A stretch of DNA of 32,918 nucleotides, from the NCBI GenBank assembly GCA_021811085.1, contig JAJZPQ010000041.1:1-32918 (forward strand), in the 5' to 3' direction. Shown here piece by piece: positions 10,001 through 17,986 of this stretch. The notes beneath the pieces were generated by a model. The model was not told the origin of the DNA. It made no database searches and worked only from the letters and a program-made list of their open reading frames with translations. Positions within the stretch are counted from its first letter, which is position 1. Each line of letters begins with the position of its first letter. The translations under genes were made by a program, and so were the position numbers. Origin of the DNA: Pseudomonadota bacterium. GTDB lineage: Bacteria; Pseudomonadota; Gammaproteobacteria; Burkholderiales; SG8-39.

Positions 10001-10860
10001 CCGCGCTGTCGGGCATCACCGGCTGGAGCTTCGGCGAGCTGCAGGAGATCATGGAAATACGCCAGGGCGCGCAAACCCTGATCGGCTATCCGGCGCTGGT
10101 CGATCGCGGCGCGAGCGTGGACCTGGAAGTGTTCGATGCGCCGCAGAAAGCGCGGGCGCAGCACCGCGACGGCCTGCGGCGGCTGTTCATGCTGCAGCTG
10201 AAGGAGCAGACGAAGTATCTCGAGAAGAACATGCCCGGCTTGCGCGATCTGGCGATGCAATTCCTGCCGTTCGGCGACGCGGCGTCGCTGAAGGACCAGC
10301 TGCTGCGCGTGACGTTCGACCGCGCCTGCATGGCCGAGCCCCTGCCCGTGACGCAGGCGCAGTTTCTCAAGCGCTGCGAAGAAGGCAAGACGCGGCTGTC
10401 GCTGCTGGCGCAGGAGATCTGCCGCCTGGTCGGCAACATCCTCACCGAATACCAGGCGCTGCAGAAAAAGCTGCAGGGGCTGAAGAATTTTCCGCAAGCC
10501 GAGCGCGAGATCGAAGAGCAGCTCGCGCGCCTCATGCCGAAGGACTTCGTCGCCGCGACCGCGTGGGAGCGCCTGCAGCATTTCCCGCGCTATCTCAAGG
10601 CGGTGGCGCTGCGCCTGGACAAGCTGCGCGCCGACCCCGCGCGCGATGCGCGCTTTTCCGCCGAATTCAATCCGCTGTGGCAGACCTGGCAGCGCGAGGA
10701 CGCGAAGCAAAGGAAGCAGGGCGTGGCCGACCCGCAGCTGGATCAATTACGCTGGCTGCTGGAAGAGCTGCGCGTATCGCTGTACGCGCAGGAGCTGCGC
10801 ACGCCGGTGCCGGTGTCGGTGAAGCGGCTGCAGAAAATGTGGCAGAGTATGCAGCAGTGA
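7093..10860 (+). CDS. hrpA: DEAH-box ATP-dependent RNA helicase HrpA
   Basis: This 1255-residue protein is close in length to the E. coli HrpA helicase. Walker A is GETGSGKTT (from residue 52), motif II is DEAH (149-152) within IIIDEAHERSLNID, and motif III is TSAT. Motifs V and VI appear as NVAETSLTVPGIRYVVD and QRAGRCGR. The HA2 and OB-like domains follow, and the long C-terminal HrpA-specific region (DUF3418-type) fills the remainder. HrpA is linked to fimbrial mRNA processing in E. coli and to rescue of stalled or collided ribosomes. The frame is open upstream to 6922, but residues before MNPQQHRYS look non-coding, so I start at 7093. It probably forms an operon with the EI24 gene 18 nt downstream. 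Confidence 0.93.
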   Translation: MNPQQHRYSAAELELRRAACPKPIYPEELPVSARRAHIARAIAEHQVVIVCGETGSGKTTQLPKILLELGRGTAGLIGHTQPRRIAARATAARIAQELKTELGGAVGYKIRFNDKTSPRSYIKLMTDGILLAETQGDRDLRQYDAIIIDEAHERSLNIDFLLGYLKQLLPRRPDLKLVVTSATIDAERFSRHFGGAPAIEVSGRLYPVEVRYRPQAETKTAGGAVPREAQDPVEAIVDAVDEAARCGPGDVLVFLPGEREIRETAEALRKHHPPHTEILPLFARLSAAEQERVFKAHTGRRIVLATNVAETSLTVPGIRYVVDPGEARIKRYSYRSKVEQLQVEKISQASANQRAGRCGRVASGVCIRLYAEDDYRARPAYTEPELLRSSLAGVILRMKSLHLGEVEDFPFLDPPLPKAVSDGYGLLAELGAVDDANDLTEIGRQLARVPLDPCIARMILAAKQEGSLAEVLIIAAVLSLQDPRERPLERAGAADAAQAKFDDEKSDFLAFLKLWKFYQDALEHKKSKRKLAELCRDHFLSYNRMREWRDIHSQLHTFVAELGWKVSEKEASYAQIHRALLAGLLGNIGCKSEDSEHYLGARGIKFLIHPGSGVGKKAGRWIMAAEITETTRLYARCTAKIEPEWLESIGAHLVRRHRYEPHWEKKPAHVAAFERATLYGILLYANRRIHYGPLDPAESRRIFIRQALVEGEYETRAPFFAHNRKLIRDIETLEHKSRRPDVLVDEELIYAFYDSLIPQGIHNGAAFEHWRRDAEAQNPKLLYLKREDLMRHEAAGITTELFPHQLDIGGRSYALEYLHDPGNARDGLTLTVPLIALNQISAARCDWLVPGLLKEKVALLAKTLPQKIRHKLGPLPEFAEAFVAAAGAARRADELTLAEAIARHAREELNLVVPLDAFCPELLPAHLAMNFLVVDEHGRQLALGRNLAQLRAELGERAGEQFSAIAQPKAALSGITGWSFGELQEIMEIRQGAQTLIGYPALVDRGASVDLEVFDAPQKARAQHRDGLRRLFMLQLKEQTKYLEKNMPGLRDLAMQFLPFGDAASLKDQLLRVTFDRACMAEPLPVTQAQFLKRCEEGKTRLSLLAQEICRLVGNILTEYQALQKKLQGLKNFPQAEREIEEQLARLMPKDFVAATAWERLQHFPRYLKAVALRLDKLRADPARDARFSAEFNPLWQTWQREDAKQRKQGVADPQLDQLRWLLEELRVSLYAQELRTPVPVSVKRLQKMWQSMQQ

Positions 10861-10878
10861 CCTGCGAAGACGGCATGC

Positions 10879-11613
10879 ATGGGTGAAATCGGCAAAGCGC
10901 TGCTGCGCGCGCTGGGGGACCTGCTGCATCCGCGCATGCTGCTGCTGCTGCTGTGGCCGGTGGCGATCGCACTGGTGCTATGGCTCGGACTCGCGTTCGC
11001 GTTCTGGTCGCAGGCAGCCGCCTGGCTGCAGCTGCAGTTCGATCAATCGAGCGCGATCGGCTGGGCGATCAACGTGTGGCCGCTGACGCTCATTGCGACG
11101 CATCTCGCCTGGATCCTGCTCGCGCTGCTGTTCGTGCCGCTGGTGCTGGTCACGGCGGTACTGATCATCGGCGTGTTCGCGATGCCGGCGATGGTCAAGC
11201 ACGTGGCCGAGCGCAGCTATCCCCGGCTTGAACGCCGCGAGGGCGGCGGCTTCACCGGCAGCCTGTGGAACGGCGTGCTCGCGCTGGTCTGGCTCGTCCT
11301 GCTCGCGCTGCTGTCGCTGCCGCTGTGGCTATTCCCGCCCTTGTGGCCGCTGCTGCCCGTGCTGCTGTTCGCCGACTTCAACCAGCGCGTGTTTCGCTAC
11401 GACGCACTGGGCGAGCATGCGAGCAGCTGGGAAATGGCGACGCTCATGCGGCGCCACCGCGGCGAGCTGTTCCTGCTCGGCATCGCGCTGGCGCTGTTCG
11501 GCATGATCCCGCTGCTCGGGTTTTTTGCGCCGGTGTACGGCGGCCTCGCTTTCATTCATTATTGCCTCGCGCGCCTGGCGCAGTTGCGCGACGAGCCGGT
11601 CGCGACACAATAG
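10879..11613 (+). CDS. EI24-domain (CysZ-like) integral membrane protein
   Basis: This 244-residue hydrophobic protein belongs to the EI24/CysZ-like family. I count about five or six membrane segments: LLLLLWPVAIALVLWLGLAF near 20-39, a pair around residues 70-105, a pair near 135-165 and another near 195-225. Charged loops contain VKHVAERSYPRLERREGGG and RYDALGEHASSWEMATLMRR. CysZ carries sulfate, but many betaproteobacterial EI24 proteins have no assigned substrate, so I leave the function open. It starts 18 nt after hrpA and ends 21 nt before the CinA-like gene, so a shared transcript is likely. No strong ribosome-binding site is visible at the start. Confidence 0.8.
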   Translation: MGEIGKALLRALGDLLHPRMLLLLLWPVAIALVLWLGLAFAFWSQAAAWLQLQFDQSSAIGWAINVWPLTLIATHLAWILLALLFVPLVLVTAVLIIGVFAMPAMVKHVAERSYPRLERREGGGFTGSLWNGVLALVWLVLLALLSLPLWLFPPLWPLLPVLLFADFNQRVFRYDALGEHASSWEMATLMRRHRGELFLLGIALALFGMIPLLGFFAPVYGGLAFIHYCLARLAQLRDEPVATQ

Positions 11614-11634
11614 GAACTTCGAAGGAGAACATCG

Positions 11635-12402
11635 ATGCCTTTCGGCGCCCTGATCATCGGCGATGAAATCATGCGCGGCAAGCGCCAGGACAAGCATATG
11701 GCGCAGTTGATCGCGATCCTGCGCAGCCGCGGCCTCAATCTCGCCTGGTGCGAGTACCTCGGCGACGACCCCGAACTGATCACGGCCACGCTCAGGCGCA
11801 CATTCGCCGGCGCCGACGTCGTGTTCAGCTTCGGCGGCATCGGTGCGACCCCGGACGACCATACGCGCGCCTGCGCCGCCGCCGCGGCCGGCGTGGATCT
11901 GGTGCTGCACCCCGAGGCCGAAGCCGAGATCCGCGCGCGCTTCGGCGCCGACACCACGCCCAACCGCCTGAAGATGGGCGAGTTCCCGCGCGGCGCGGAC
12001 ACCATACCCAACGACTACAATCGCATCCGCGGCTTTTCCCTGGGCGAGCATCACTTCGTGCCGGGTTTCCCGATCATGGCCTGGCCCATGGTCGAGTGGG
12101 TGCTCGAGACGCGCTACGCACACCTGTTTCACCGGCGGCCGGAAGCCGAGGCTTCGATCATGGTGTATGACTCGGCCGAGAGTACGCTGACGCCGCTGAT
12201 GGAGGCGGTAGAGGCGAAATACCGCGGGCTCAAGGTATTCAGCCTGCCCAGCGTGGGCGAGGGCGGCCGGCGCCGGCATATCGAACTGGGCGTGCGCGGC
12301 ACGCCCGACGAGGTGCCCTCTGCGCTGGAGGAACTCAAGCGCGGCGTGACCGCGGTCGGCGGAAAATGGGAGCCGCACGCGGCTCCGCCCGCGCCGGCGT
12401 AG
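11635..12402 (+). CDS. CinA-like molybdopterin-binding-fold protein
   Basis: This 255-residue protein has the MoCF-biosynthesis/competence-damage CinA N-terminal domain. It opens FGALIIGDEIMRGKRQDKH and has the glycine-rich loop FGGIGATPDDHT near residues 64-75. FxPGFPIMAWPM-type sequence appears near 140-151. It lacks the C-terminal nicotinamide-nucleotide amidase domain of full-length CinA, so it is a short form. In CinA the N-terminal domain has ADP-ribose pyrophosphatase activity; whether that holds here is unknown. GAAGGAGA precedes the ATG. It is the third gene of the hrpA cluster and converges on the CBS gene with only 2 nt between stops. Confidence 0.83.
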   Translation: MPFGALIIGDEIMRGKRQDKHMAQLIAILRSRGLNLAWCEYLGDDPELITATLRRTFAGADVVFSFGGIGATPDDHTRACAAAAAGVDLVLHPEAEAEIRARFGADTTPNRLKMGEFPRGADTIPNDYNRIRGFSLGEHHFVPGFPIMAWPMVEWVLETRYAHLFHRRPEAEASIMVYDSAESTLTPLMEAVEAKYRGLKVFSLPSVGEGGRRRHIELGVRGTPDEVPSALEELKRGVTAVGGKWEPHAAPPAPA

Positions 12403-12404
12403 TT

Positions 12405-12881
12405 CTAAGTCTTGCGCTTGCGCGCGGGGCTCGCCTTCACCGCTTTCTTTTTTGCGACGGGCTTTCCCGCTGCCTTGTTCGCCGGTTTTTTCGTCGTCTG
12501 TCGGGCATGCAACATCCCCGCGGCTATCTTGAAAATGTCGGTCTCGGTGATGATGCCGACCAGGACCTTGCGGCTGTTCAGAACGGGGAGGCTGCCGATG
12601 TGGTTGACCACCAGCAGCCGGGCCGCCTGCTTCAGCGCAGCGTTCTCCGAGACGCAGACCGGCGCGCCGCGCATGATCTCGGCGACGGGTACTTCGGCGG
12701 AGCCGAAGTTCGCGGCCGCGAGCAGCAAGTCGCGCTCGGCGACGATGCCGAGCACGCGATCGCCTTCGACAACCGGCAAGTGATGGATGCGGCGGCTGTG
12801 CATGAGATCGAATGCCCGGCGAAACTCGGTCTGGGGCGCGATCGTCAATGCCGGCCGGCTCATGTATTGGCTAACTTTCAT
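12405..12881 (-). CDS. CBS-domain pair protein with lysine-rich histone-like tail
   Basis: This 158-residue protein has two CBS motifs, residues about 5-58 (MSRPALTIAPQTEF, HHLPVVEGDRVLGIVAERD) and 68-122 (MRGAPVCVSENAALKQA, GSLPVLNSRKVLVGIITETD). Tandem CBS modules usually bind adenine nucleotides and act as energy or stress sensors. The last 31 residues (128-158) have 12 Lys or Arg plus Ala and Pro, in a pattern like bacterial histone H1-like proteins (KKPANKAAGKPVAKKKAVK). Such a tail suggests binding to nucleic acid or polyphosphate; this is inference. On the minus strand upstream, TTGAAA and TACAAT occur with a long 19-bp spacer, a weak promoter candidate. Confidence 0.85.
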   Translation of the reverse strand: MKVSQYMSRPALTIAPQTEFRRAFDLMHSRRIHHLPVVEGDRVLGIVAERDLLLAAANFGSAEVPVAEIMRGAPVCVSENAALKQAARLLVVNHIGSLPVLNSRKVLVGIITETDIFKIAAGMLHARQTTKKPANKAAGKPVAKKKAVKASPARKRKT

Positions 12882-13085
12882 GCTAATCCTCTAGTCGTGG
12901 TTCATGGCCCCGCTGGGCGTATTCGCCCGCGCCTTAGCCTGACTCGATTGTACTTCCGGGGCACTCGATCGTTTCAAGCTTCGATTGCTGCGCGAATATA
13001 AGCAGCTTATGGCCGGAGGCTTTGACCTGAACGGCAAGCGGCCCGATAATCTCGCGACTCGACCGTGCGCAAAAAGGAGACTCCC

Positions 13086-14783
13086 GTGTCCGCTGCCCGC
13101 CCTTTCATCGAAGCCCGCGATTTCCTGCTCCAGCACCGCAACGACTACCTCGCGGCGACGCGCGATTTTCGCTGGCCGGTGCTGACCGAGTTCAACTGGG
13201 CGCTCGACTACTTCGACGCGCTCGCCGCGGGCAACGAGCGGCCGGCGCTGTGGCTGGTGGGCGAGGACGGCAGCGAGCACAAGCGCTCCTACGCGCAGAT
13301 GTCGGCGCGCTCCAATCAAGTCGCGAACTGGCTGCGCTCGCTCGGCGTGGCGCGCGGCGACCGCATCCTGCTGATGCTCGGCAACGAGATCCCGCTGTGG
13401 GAGACCATGCTCGCGGCGATGAAGCTCGGCGCCGTGGTCATTCCGGCCACGACGCTGCTCGCGCCGGACGACCTCATCGACCGCTTCGAGCGCGGCAACG
13501 TGCGCCATGTCGTCGCCGGCAGCGCCAACGCGGACAAATTCGCCGCCGTGCCCGGCGGCTATACGCGCATCGCGATCGGCGCCGCCGTTGCGGGCTGGCA
13601 CAGCTTTTCCGAAGCCGATGCGCATGCGGCTGCGTTCAAGCCGGACGGTCCGACCAAGGCGAACGATCCGCTGCTGCTGTATTTCACTTCGGGCACGACC
13701 TCCAAGCCCAAGCTGGTGCTGCACACGCAGCAGAGCTATCCGGTAGGCCACTTGTCGACCATGTTCTGGATCGGACTGCAGCCGGGGGACGTGCACCTCA
13801 ACATTTCTTCGCCGGGTTGGGCCAAGCATGCCTGGAGCTGCTTCTTCGCGCCGTGGAACGCGGGCGCCTGCATTTTCATCTACAACTACAGCCGCTTCAA
13901 CGCCAAGGCACTGCTCGCAGTGCTCGAGCGCTGCGGTGTCAGCACGCTGTGCGCGCCGCCGACGGTATGGCGCATGCTGATCCAGGAAGACCTGAGCGCC
14001 TATCGCGGCCGGCTGAAGCTGCGCGAACTGCTCGGCGCGGGCGAACCGCTCAATCCCGAAATCATCGGACAGGTGAAGAACGCCTGGGGCATCACGCTGC
14101 GCGACGGCTTCGGCCAGACCGAAACCACGGCGCTGGTCGGCAATTCGCCCAACCAGGTGCTGAAGCCCGGCTCGATGGGCCGGCCGCTGCCGGGCTACCG
14201 CGTGGTGCTGCTCGATGCGGACGGCAAGGAGGCGGACGAAGGCGAGGTGTGCCTTGCGCTCGATCCGCGCCCGCTCGGACTCATGGTCGGCTACATGGAC
14301 AGCGCCGAGAAAACCGCCGAGGCTACGCGCGGCGGGTACTACCGCACGGGCGACGTGGCGAGCCGCGACGCCGACGGTTACATTACCTATGTCGGCCGCG
14401 CCGACGACGTGTTCAAGGCTTCGGACTATCGCATCAGCCCGTTCGAACTCGAGAGCGCGCTGCTCGAACATCCGGCGGTGGCGGAGGCGGCCGTCGTGCC
14501 CAGCCCCGATCCGGTGCGCCTCGCGGTGCCCAAGGCCTTTCTGATTCTGACCCAGGGCACGCAGCCCAGCCGCGAATTGGCGAAGGAGATATTCGCTTTC
14601 GTGCGCGGCAATCTCGCACCCTACAAGCGCGTGCGCCGCATCGAGTTCTCCGATTTGCCCAAGACCATTTCCGGCAAGATACGCCGGGTGCAGCTGCGCG
14701 GTGTCGAAGCCGAACGCCGCGCGAAGGGCGAGCGCGCCGAGTGGGAGTTTTTCGAGGAAGACTTCCCCGAACTGAAGCAGTAA
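13086..14783 (+). CDS. AMP-forming acyl-CoA synthetase (carboxylate-CoA ligase)
   Basis: This 565-residue enzyme of the ANL superfamily activates a carboxylic acid with ATP to an acyl-AMP and then to a CoA thioester. The P-loop-like motif is YFTSGTTSKPK (from residue 199), the A5 motif is DGFGQTETT, A7/A8 covers YYRTGDVASRDADGYI and GRADDVFKASDYRISPFELE, and the catalytic lysine is K531 in KTISGKIRR. Overall it resembles acetyl-CoA/benzoate-CoA-type ligases; the acid is unknown. An upstream in-frame GTG at 13065 exists, but AAAGGAGA (13073-13080) fits the GTG at 13086. It lies next to two TRAP carboxylate transporters, so it may activate an acid they import. A hairpin terminator follows. Confidence 0.88.
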   Translation: MSAARPFIEARDFLLQHRNDYLAATRDFRWPVLTEFNWALDYFDALAAGNERPALWLVGEDGSEHKRSYAQMSARSNQVANWLRSLGVARGDRILLMLGNEIPLWETMLAAMKLGAVVIPATTLLAPDDLIDRFERGNVRHVVAGSANADKFAAVPGGYTRIAIGAAVAGWHSFSEADAHAAAFKPDGPTKANDPLLLYFTSGTTSKPKLVLHTQQSYPVGHLSTMFWIGLQPGDVHLNISSPGWAKHAWSCFFAPWNAGACIFIYNYSRFNAKALLAVLERCGVSTLCAPPTVWRMLIQEDLSAYRGRLKLRELLGAGEPLNPEIIGQVKNAWGITLRDGFGQTETTALVGNSPNQVLKPGSMGRPLPGYRVVLLDADGKEADEGEVCLALDPRPLGLMVGYMDSAEKTAEATRGGYYRTGDVASRDADGYITYVGRADDVFKASDYRISPFELESALLEHPAVAEAAVVPSPDPVRLAVPKAFLILTQGTQPSRELAKEIFAFVRGNLAPYKRVRRIEFSDLPKTISGKIRRVQLRGVEAERRAKGERAEWEFFEEDFPELKQ

Positions 14784-14799
14784 GCGTTCATCCCAGTGA

Positions 14800-14842
14800 G
14801 TCCGACTTGCCGTCCTCCCGGCAAGCGGACGGGGACGTTTTT
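14800..14842 (+). terminator. probable terminator after the acyl-CoA ligase
   Basis: GTCCG and CTTGCCG (14800-14804 and 14806-14812) pair with CGGCAAG and CGGAC (14819-14830) around a 6-nt loop with one bulged A. A TTTTT run begins 7 nt after the stem. The gap to the T-run is longer than ideal, so termination efficiency is uncertain. Confidence 0.5.
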
Positions 14843-14864
14843 GCGGCATCGGGTAAACCCCTAG

Positions 14865-14892
14865 TAGTCAGGTCGCCCCGCAAATTTATAAT
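14865..14892 (+). promoter_or_regulatory. candidate sigma70 promoter for the first TRAP operon
   Basis: TATAAT (14887-14892) is a perfect -10 hexamer. TAGTCA (14865-14870), 16 bp upstream, is a four-of-six match to the -35 box. The predicted leader is about 45 nt and contains AATAGGAGGATTCG just before the ATG at 14945. Confidence 0.55.
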
Positions 14893-14944
14893 CCCCGCAC
14901 TAAACGCAAGAAGTTAAACATAAGTTGGCCAATAGGAGGATTCG

Positions 14945-15982
14945 ATGACTTCACGCATTTCCCGCCGCAATTTCATCGCCGCATCCGTCGCCGCGCTTGC
15001 CACCCCGGTGCTGTCGCGCACGGCGCGCGCCGCCGCCGAGCCGCTGCTCTTGCGCTGCTCGCTCGATACCGCACCCAGCCACCTGCGCAACGTCGCGTGC
15101 AGGGATTACCTCGCCAAGGTCGAGGCCGCATCGGGCGGCAAGATCAAGACCAAGCTGTACGAGAGCGGCCAGTTGTTCCCCGACCTGCAAGTCGGCAAGG
15201 CGCTGATCCAGGGGCAGGTCGAAATGGCCTGCCCGGGGAGCTGGACCATTACCGGCATCGTCCCGGATGCGGACGTGTTCCAGCTGCCCGTGTTCTACGG
15301 CCGCACGGTGGACGAGGTGCATCGCGCGATGGACGGCAAGGCCGGCGCGCTGCTCGGCCAGGAAGCCGAGCAGAAGCTGCATACGCATGTGCTCGGCCCC
15401 TGGCTCGACCTCGGTTACCAGAACTGGTTCAGCGCCACCAAGCCGCTCAACTCGCTCGCCGACTTGAAGGGCATGAAGATCCGCAATTCCGGCGGCGCCG
15501 GCCAGGCCTGGCGCGCACGCTTTCTCGGCGCAATCCCGAACACCACTGCCTGGCCGCAAGTGCCGCTTGCGCTGTCGCAGGGCGTGTTCGACGGCTTCGT
15601 CAGCTCCGACGAAAGCGTGGTCAGCGCGCAGCTGTGGGATGCCGGCGTCAAGTACGTGCTGGAGGATCATCAATTCGTCGCCATGTACGTGCCGATGGTA
15701 AGCGAGATTTTCTGGAAGAAGCTCACCCCCGAGCTGCAGAAAATGATGACCGATATCTGGCTGCAGAACATTCCCACCTACCGCGCCAACATGGCTGCGG
15801 CGCAGGCCAAGGCGCGTGGCACGCTCGAGTCGCACAAGATCAAGTTCGCGGATCCGAAGCCGGAGCAGACCCTGGCCGAGCGTACGCTGATGATGAAGGA
15901 GCAGGACGAGCTGGTGAAGACGCTTAAGATCTCGCCGGAGATGGTCAAGCTGGTGATGTCCGCAATCAGCAAGGCGGGCTGA
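14945..15982 (+). CDS. TRAP transporter substrate-binding protein with Tat signal (DctP family)
   Basis: This 345-residue periplasmic binding protein has a twin-arginine signal, SRISRRNFIAASVAALA, and a probable cleavage after the ARA near residue 30. The mature part has the DctP fold, with LYESGQLFPDLQVGKALIQG, NSLADLKGMKIRNSGG (the region holding the carboxylate-binding arginine) and GVFDGFVSSDES. It should capture an organic anion and deliver it to the DctQ-DctM permease encoded next. Tat export implies folding before secretion, unlike the Sec-exported binding protein of the second system downstream. AGGAGG lies 7 nt upstream of the start. The ligand cannot be deduced. Confidence 0.88.
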   Translation: MTSRISRRNFIAASVAALATPVLSRTARAAAEPLLLRCSLDTAPSHLRNVACRDYLAKVEAASGGKIKTKLYESGQLFPDLQVGKALIQGQVEMACPGSWTITGIVPDADVFQLPVFYGRTVDEVHRAMDGKAGALLGQEAEQKLHTHVLGPWLDLGYQNWFSATKPLNSLADLKGMKIRNSGGAGQAWRARFLGAIPNTTAWPQVPLALSQGVFDGFVSSDESVVSAQLWDAGVKYVLEDHQFVAMYVPMVSEIFWKKLTPELQKMMTDIWLQNIPTYRANMAAAQAKARGTLESHKIKFADPKPEQTLAERTLMMKEQDELVKTLKISPEMVKLVMSAISKAG

Positions 15983-16001
15983 GCGCCATCGGCACTGCGC
16001 A

Positions 16002-16538
16002 ATGAAGTTCTGGGACTGGGTCGAGCAGACCCTGACGGGGCTGCTCGGCCTTTGCGCGCTCGTCGTCGCTCTGTGGCAGATCATTGGGCGCTACGTGACG
16101 CCCACTCACGCGATCAGCTATGCCGAGGAGGTGATTGTCTACCTCGTCATCTGGGCGGTCATGATCATTTCGAGCCAGCTCGCGCGACGTGACGGCCATG
16201 TGCGCCCGGACCTGGTGCTGCGCCTGCTGTCGCCGCAGGTCGCGCGCTGGATGGAAGTGTTCAATTGCCTGGTCGCGATCGTGTTTTCCGCTGCGATGGT
16301 CTGGTATGGCGTGCAGATCGTGCAGGGCTCGCTCGCGATCGACGAACGCAGCTCGAGCGATCTGCAGTTTCCGATGTGGATCTATTACCTCGCGCTGCCC
16401 ACCGGCGGCGCGCTGATGGCGGTGCGTTACGTGATCCGCCTGTTCCGCTACCTGTTCCATTACGATCCGCGCACGATGAAGCCGGGACACGTCGTGCACG
16501 AGACGGTCGAAGGCCTGGAAGCGCCAAAATCCCAGTGA
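16002..16538 (+). CDS. TRAP transporter small permease subunit (DctQ family)
   Basis: This 178-residue membrane protein has four predicted membrane spans near residues 10-30, 42-62, 88-108 and 125-145. Family features are the tryptophan-rich start KFWDWVEQTLTG, SYAEEVIVYLVIWAVMI and FPMWIYYLALPTGGALMAVRY. DctQ stabilises and works with the large DctM subunit in sodium-driven uptake. It starts 19 nt after the binding-protein gene with no clear ribosome-binding site, so it probably depends on translational coupling. DctM begins 10 nt after its stop. Confidence 0.87.
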   Translation: MKFWDWVEQTLTGLLGLCALVVALWQIIGRYVTPTHAISYAEEVIVYLVIWAVMIISSQLARRDGHVRPDLVLRLLSPQVARWMEVFNCLVAIVFSAAMVWYGVQIVQGSLAIDERSSSDLQFPMWIYYLALPTGGALMAVRYVIRLFRYLFHYDPRTMKPGHVVHETVEGLEAPKSQ

Positions 16539-16548
16539 GCGCGACGCA

Positions 16549-17826
16549 ATGACCTTCCTGTTCCTCGCGCTGTTCTTCGGTCTGCTTGCGGCGGGGATGC
16601 CGATTTTCCTCGTGCTCGGCACCTGCGCCGGCGTGCTCTACTACGTCACCGGCCAGCCGCTCATCGGGCTCGCGCAGGGCGTGATCAACGATCTCAATTC
16701 GACCACGCTGATGGCGCTGCCGCTGTTCGTGATGGCGAGTGCGTTCATGCGCTCCGGCGGTGTGGCCAAGGCGCTGGTCGACCTCGCGACGGTCTGGCTC
16801 GGCGGCGTCCGCGGCTCGCTCGGCCTGGTCACCGTGGTGTCGTGCACGCTGTTCGCCGCGATCTGCGGCTCGAGCGTCGCCACCGCGCTCGCGATGGGCT
16901 CGCTGCTGATCCCGGCGATGATCGAGCGCGGCTACCCGCGCTCGTTCGCGCTCGGTGTGGTCGGCGCCTCGGGCACCATCGGCATCGTCATTCCGCCCAG
17001 TCTCGCGCTGCTGCTCTACGGTATCGTCGCCGAGCAGTCGGTGCCGCGCCTGTTCCTCGCCGGCGTGCTTCCCGGGCTGCTGCAGGCGGCGGTGTTCTTC
17101 CTGTGGGTGCTGTACTACGCGCGCAAGCACAATTTTCCGGTGGAGCCGAGCAAGCCACTGCAGGAGCGCCTGCGCGTTTCCATGCATGCGCTGCCGGCGC
17201 TCGCGGTTCCGATCGTGGTGCTGGTCGGCATCTACGGCGGCTTCGTCACGGTGACCGAGGCGGCGGCCCTGTCCTCGGTCACGGCGTTGTTGGTGTCGCT
17301 GCTGTTCTATCGCGGCTTCCATTGGACCAAGACCCTGGACGTGATCGCCGACGGCCTGCGTAGCGCAGGCACCATCATGCTGATCGTGGCCACTGCGCTC
17401 GCATTCGGCCATTGGATGACCGAATCGGGAATTCCCGCGAAGCTCGTGGAATTCATCGTGAGCCACAACTTCGCGAAGTGGCAGTTCCTGCTCATGATCA
17501 ACATCCTGCTGCTTGTGCTCGGCTGCTTCCTCGAAGTGATCGCGACGCTGCTGCTGGTGCTGCCGATCCTGGCGCCGGTGCTGAAATCGATGGGCGTCGA
17601 TCCGGTACATTTCTCCATCATCTTCACCCACAACATGGAGATCGGGCTGGTGCATCCGCCGGTGGGACTGAACCTCTACGTGCTCTCGACCATCTCCACG
17701 GCACCGGTGGGCGAGGTGATCCGCGGCATCCTGCCGTTCCTGATCCTGCTGCTCGCGGTGCTCATGATCATCACCTATGTGCCGCAGCTTACGCTGTGGC
17801 TGCCGAACGCGGTATTCGGCTCCTAA
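16549..17826 (+). CDS. TRAP transporter large permease subunit (DctM family)
   Basis: This 425-residue protein is of normal DctM length with about twelve membrane segments. Diagnostic sequences are LAAGMPIFLVLGTCAG near the start, TLFAAICGSSVATALAMGSLLIPAM, GASGTIGIVIPPSLALLLYG and, near the end, HNMEIGLVHPPVGLNLYVL. This subunit forms the elevator-type sodium-coupled transport path. With the preceding Tat-exported DctP and DctQ it makes a complete transporter. Two hairpins in the next 100 nt probably end the operon. Confidence 0.9.
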   Translation: MTFLFLALFFGLLAAGMPIFLVLGTCAGVLYYVTGQPLIGLAQGVINDLNSTTLMALPLFVMASAFMRSGGVAKALVDLATVWLGGVRGSLGLVTVVSCTLFAAICGSSVATALAMGSLLIPAMIERGYPRSFALGVVGASGTIGIVIPPSLALLLYGIVAEQSVPRLFLAGVLPGLLQAAVFFLWVLYYARKHNFPVEPSKPLQERLRVSMHALPALAVPIVVLVGIYGGFVTVTEAAALSSVTALLVSLLFYRGFHWTKTLDVIADGLRSAGTIMLIVATALAFGHWMTESGIPAKLVEFIVSHNFAKWQFLLMINILLLVLGCFLEVIATLLLVLPILAPVLKSMGVDPVHFSIIFTHNMEIGLVHPPVGLNLYVLSTISTAPVGEVIRGILPFLILLLAVLMIITYVPQLTLWLPNAVFGS

Positions 17827-17848
17827 GCGGCGCCCGTCTTATCTGCAT

Positions 17849-17925
17849 TTCCGCAAGGTCCCCTGCGGAATTTCCCTCGGGTTCCCTCCTGCTGGGTCCG
17901 ACTCGGCGCGCAAGGCGCGCAGTTT
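17849..17925 (+). terminator. tandem hairpins ending the first TRAP operon
   Basis: TTCCGCA (17849-17855) pairs with TGCGGAA (17864-17870) over an 8-nt loop and is followed by TTTCCC. A second hairpin, GCGCGC (17906-17911) with GCGCGC (17915-17920) and a 3-nt loop, is followed by AGTTTTTAT. The second one is the better terminator. A TACAAT (17936-17941) immediately downstream may be the -10 box of the next operon, without a clear -35. Confidence 0.55.
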
Positions 17926-17986
17926 TTATCCGGGGTACAATCGCGCCGGTAACACAAAAAGTAAATTTTTTTTGAGGGGGAGAAGC

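Noticed and set aside
8776-10746. 656-codon minus-strand open frame inside hrpA
   Set aside because: Antisense shadow of the HrpA gene, without motifs or start signals.
12891-14849. 652-codon minus-strand open frame opposite the acyl-CoA ligase
   Set aside because: Composition is typical of a high-GC antisense frame; the ligase on the other strand has all ANL motifs.
16261-17655. 464-codon minus-strand open frame opposite DctM
   Set aside because: Very rich in Gln, His, Arg and Glu with no fold signature; it mirrors hydrophobic codons of the permease.
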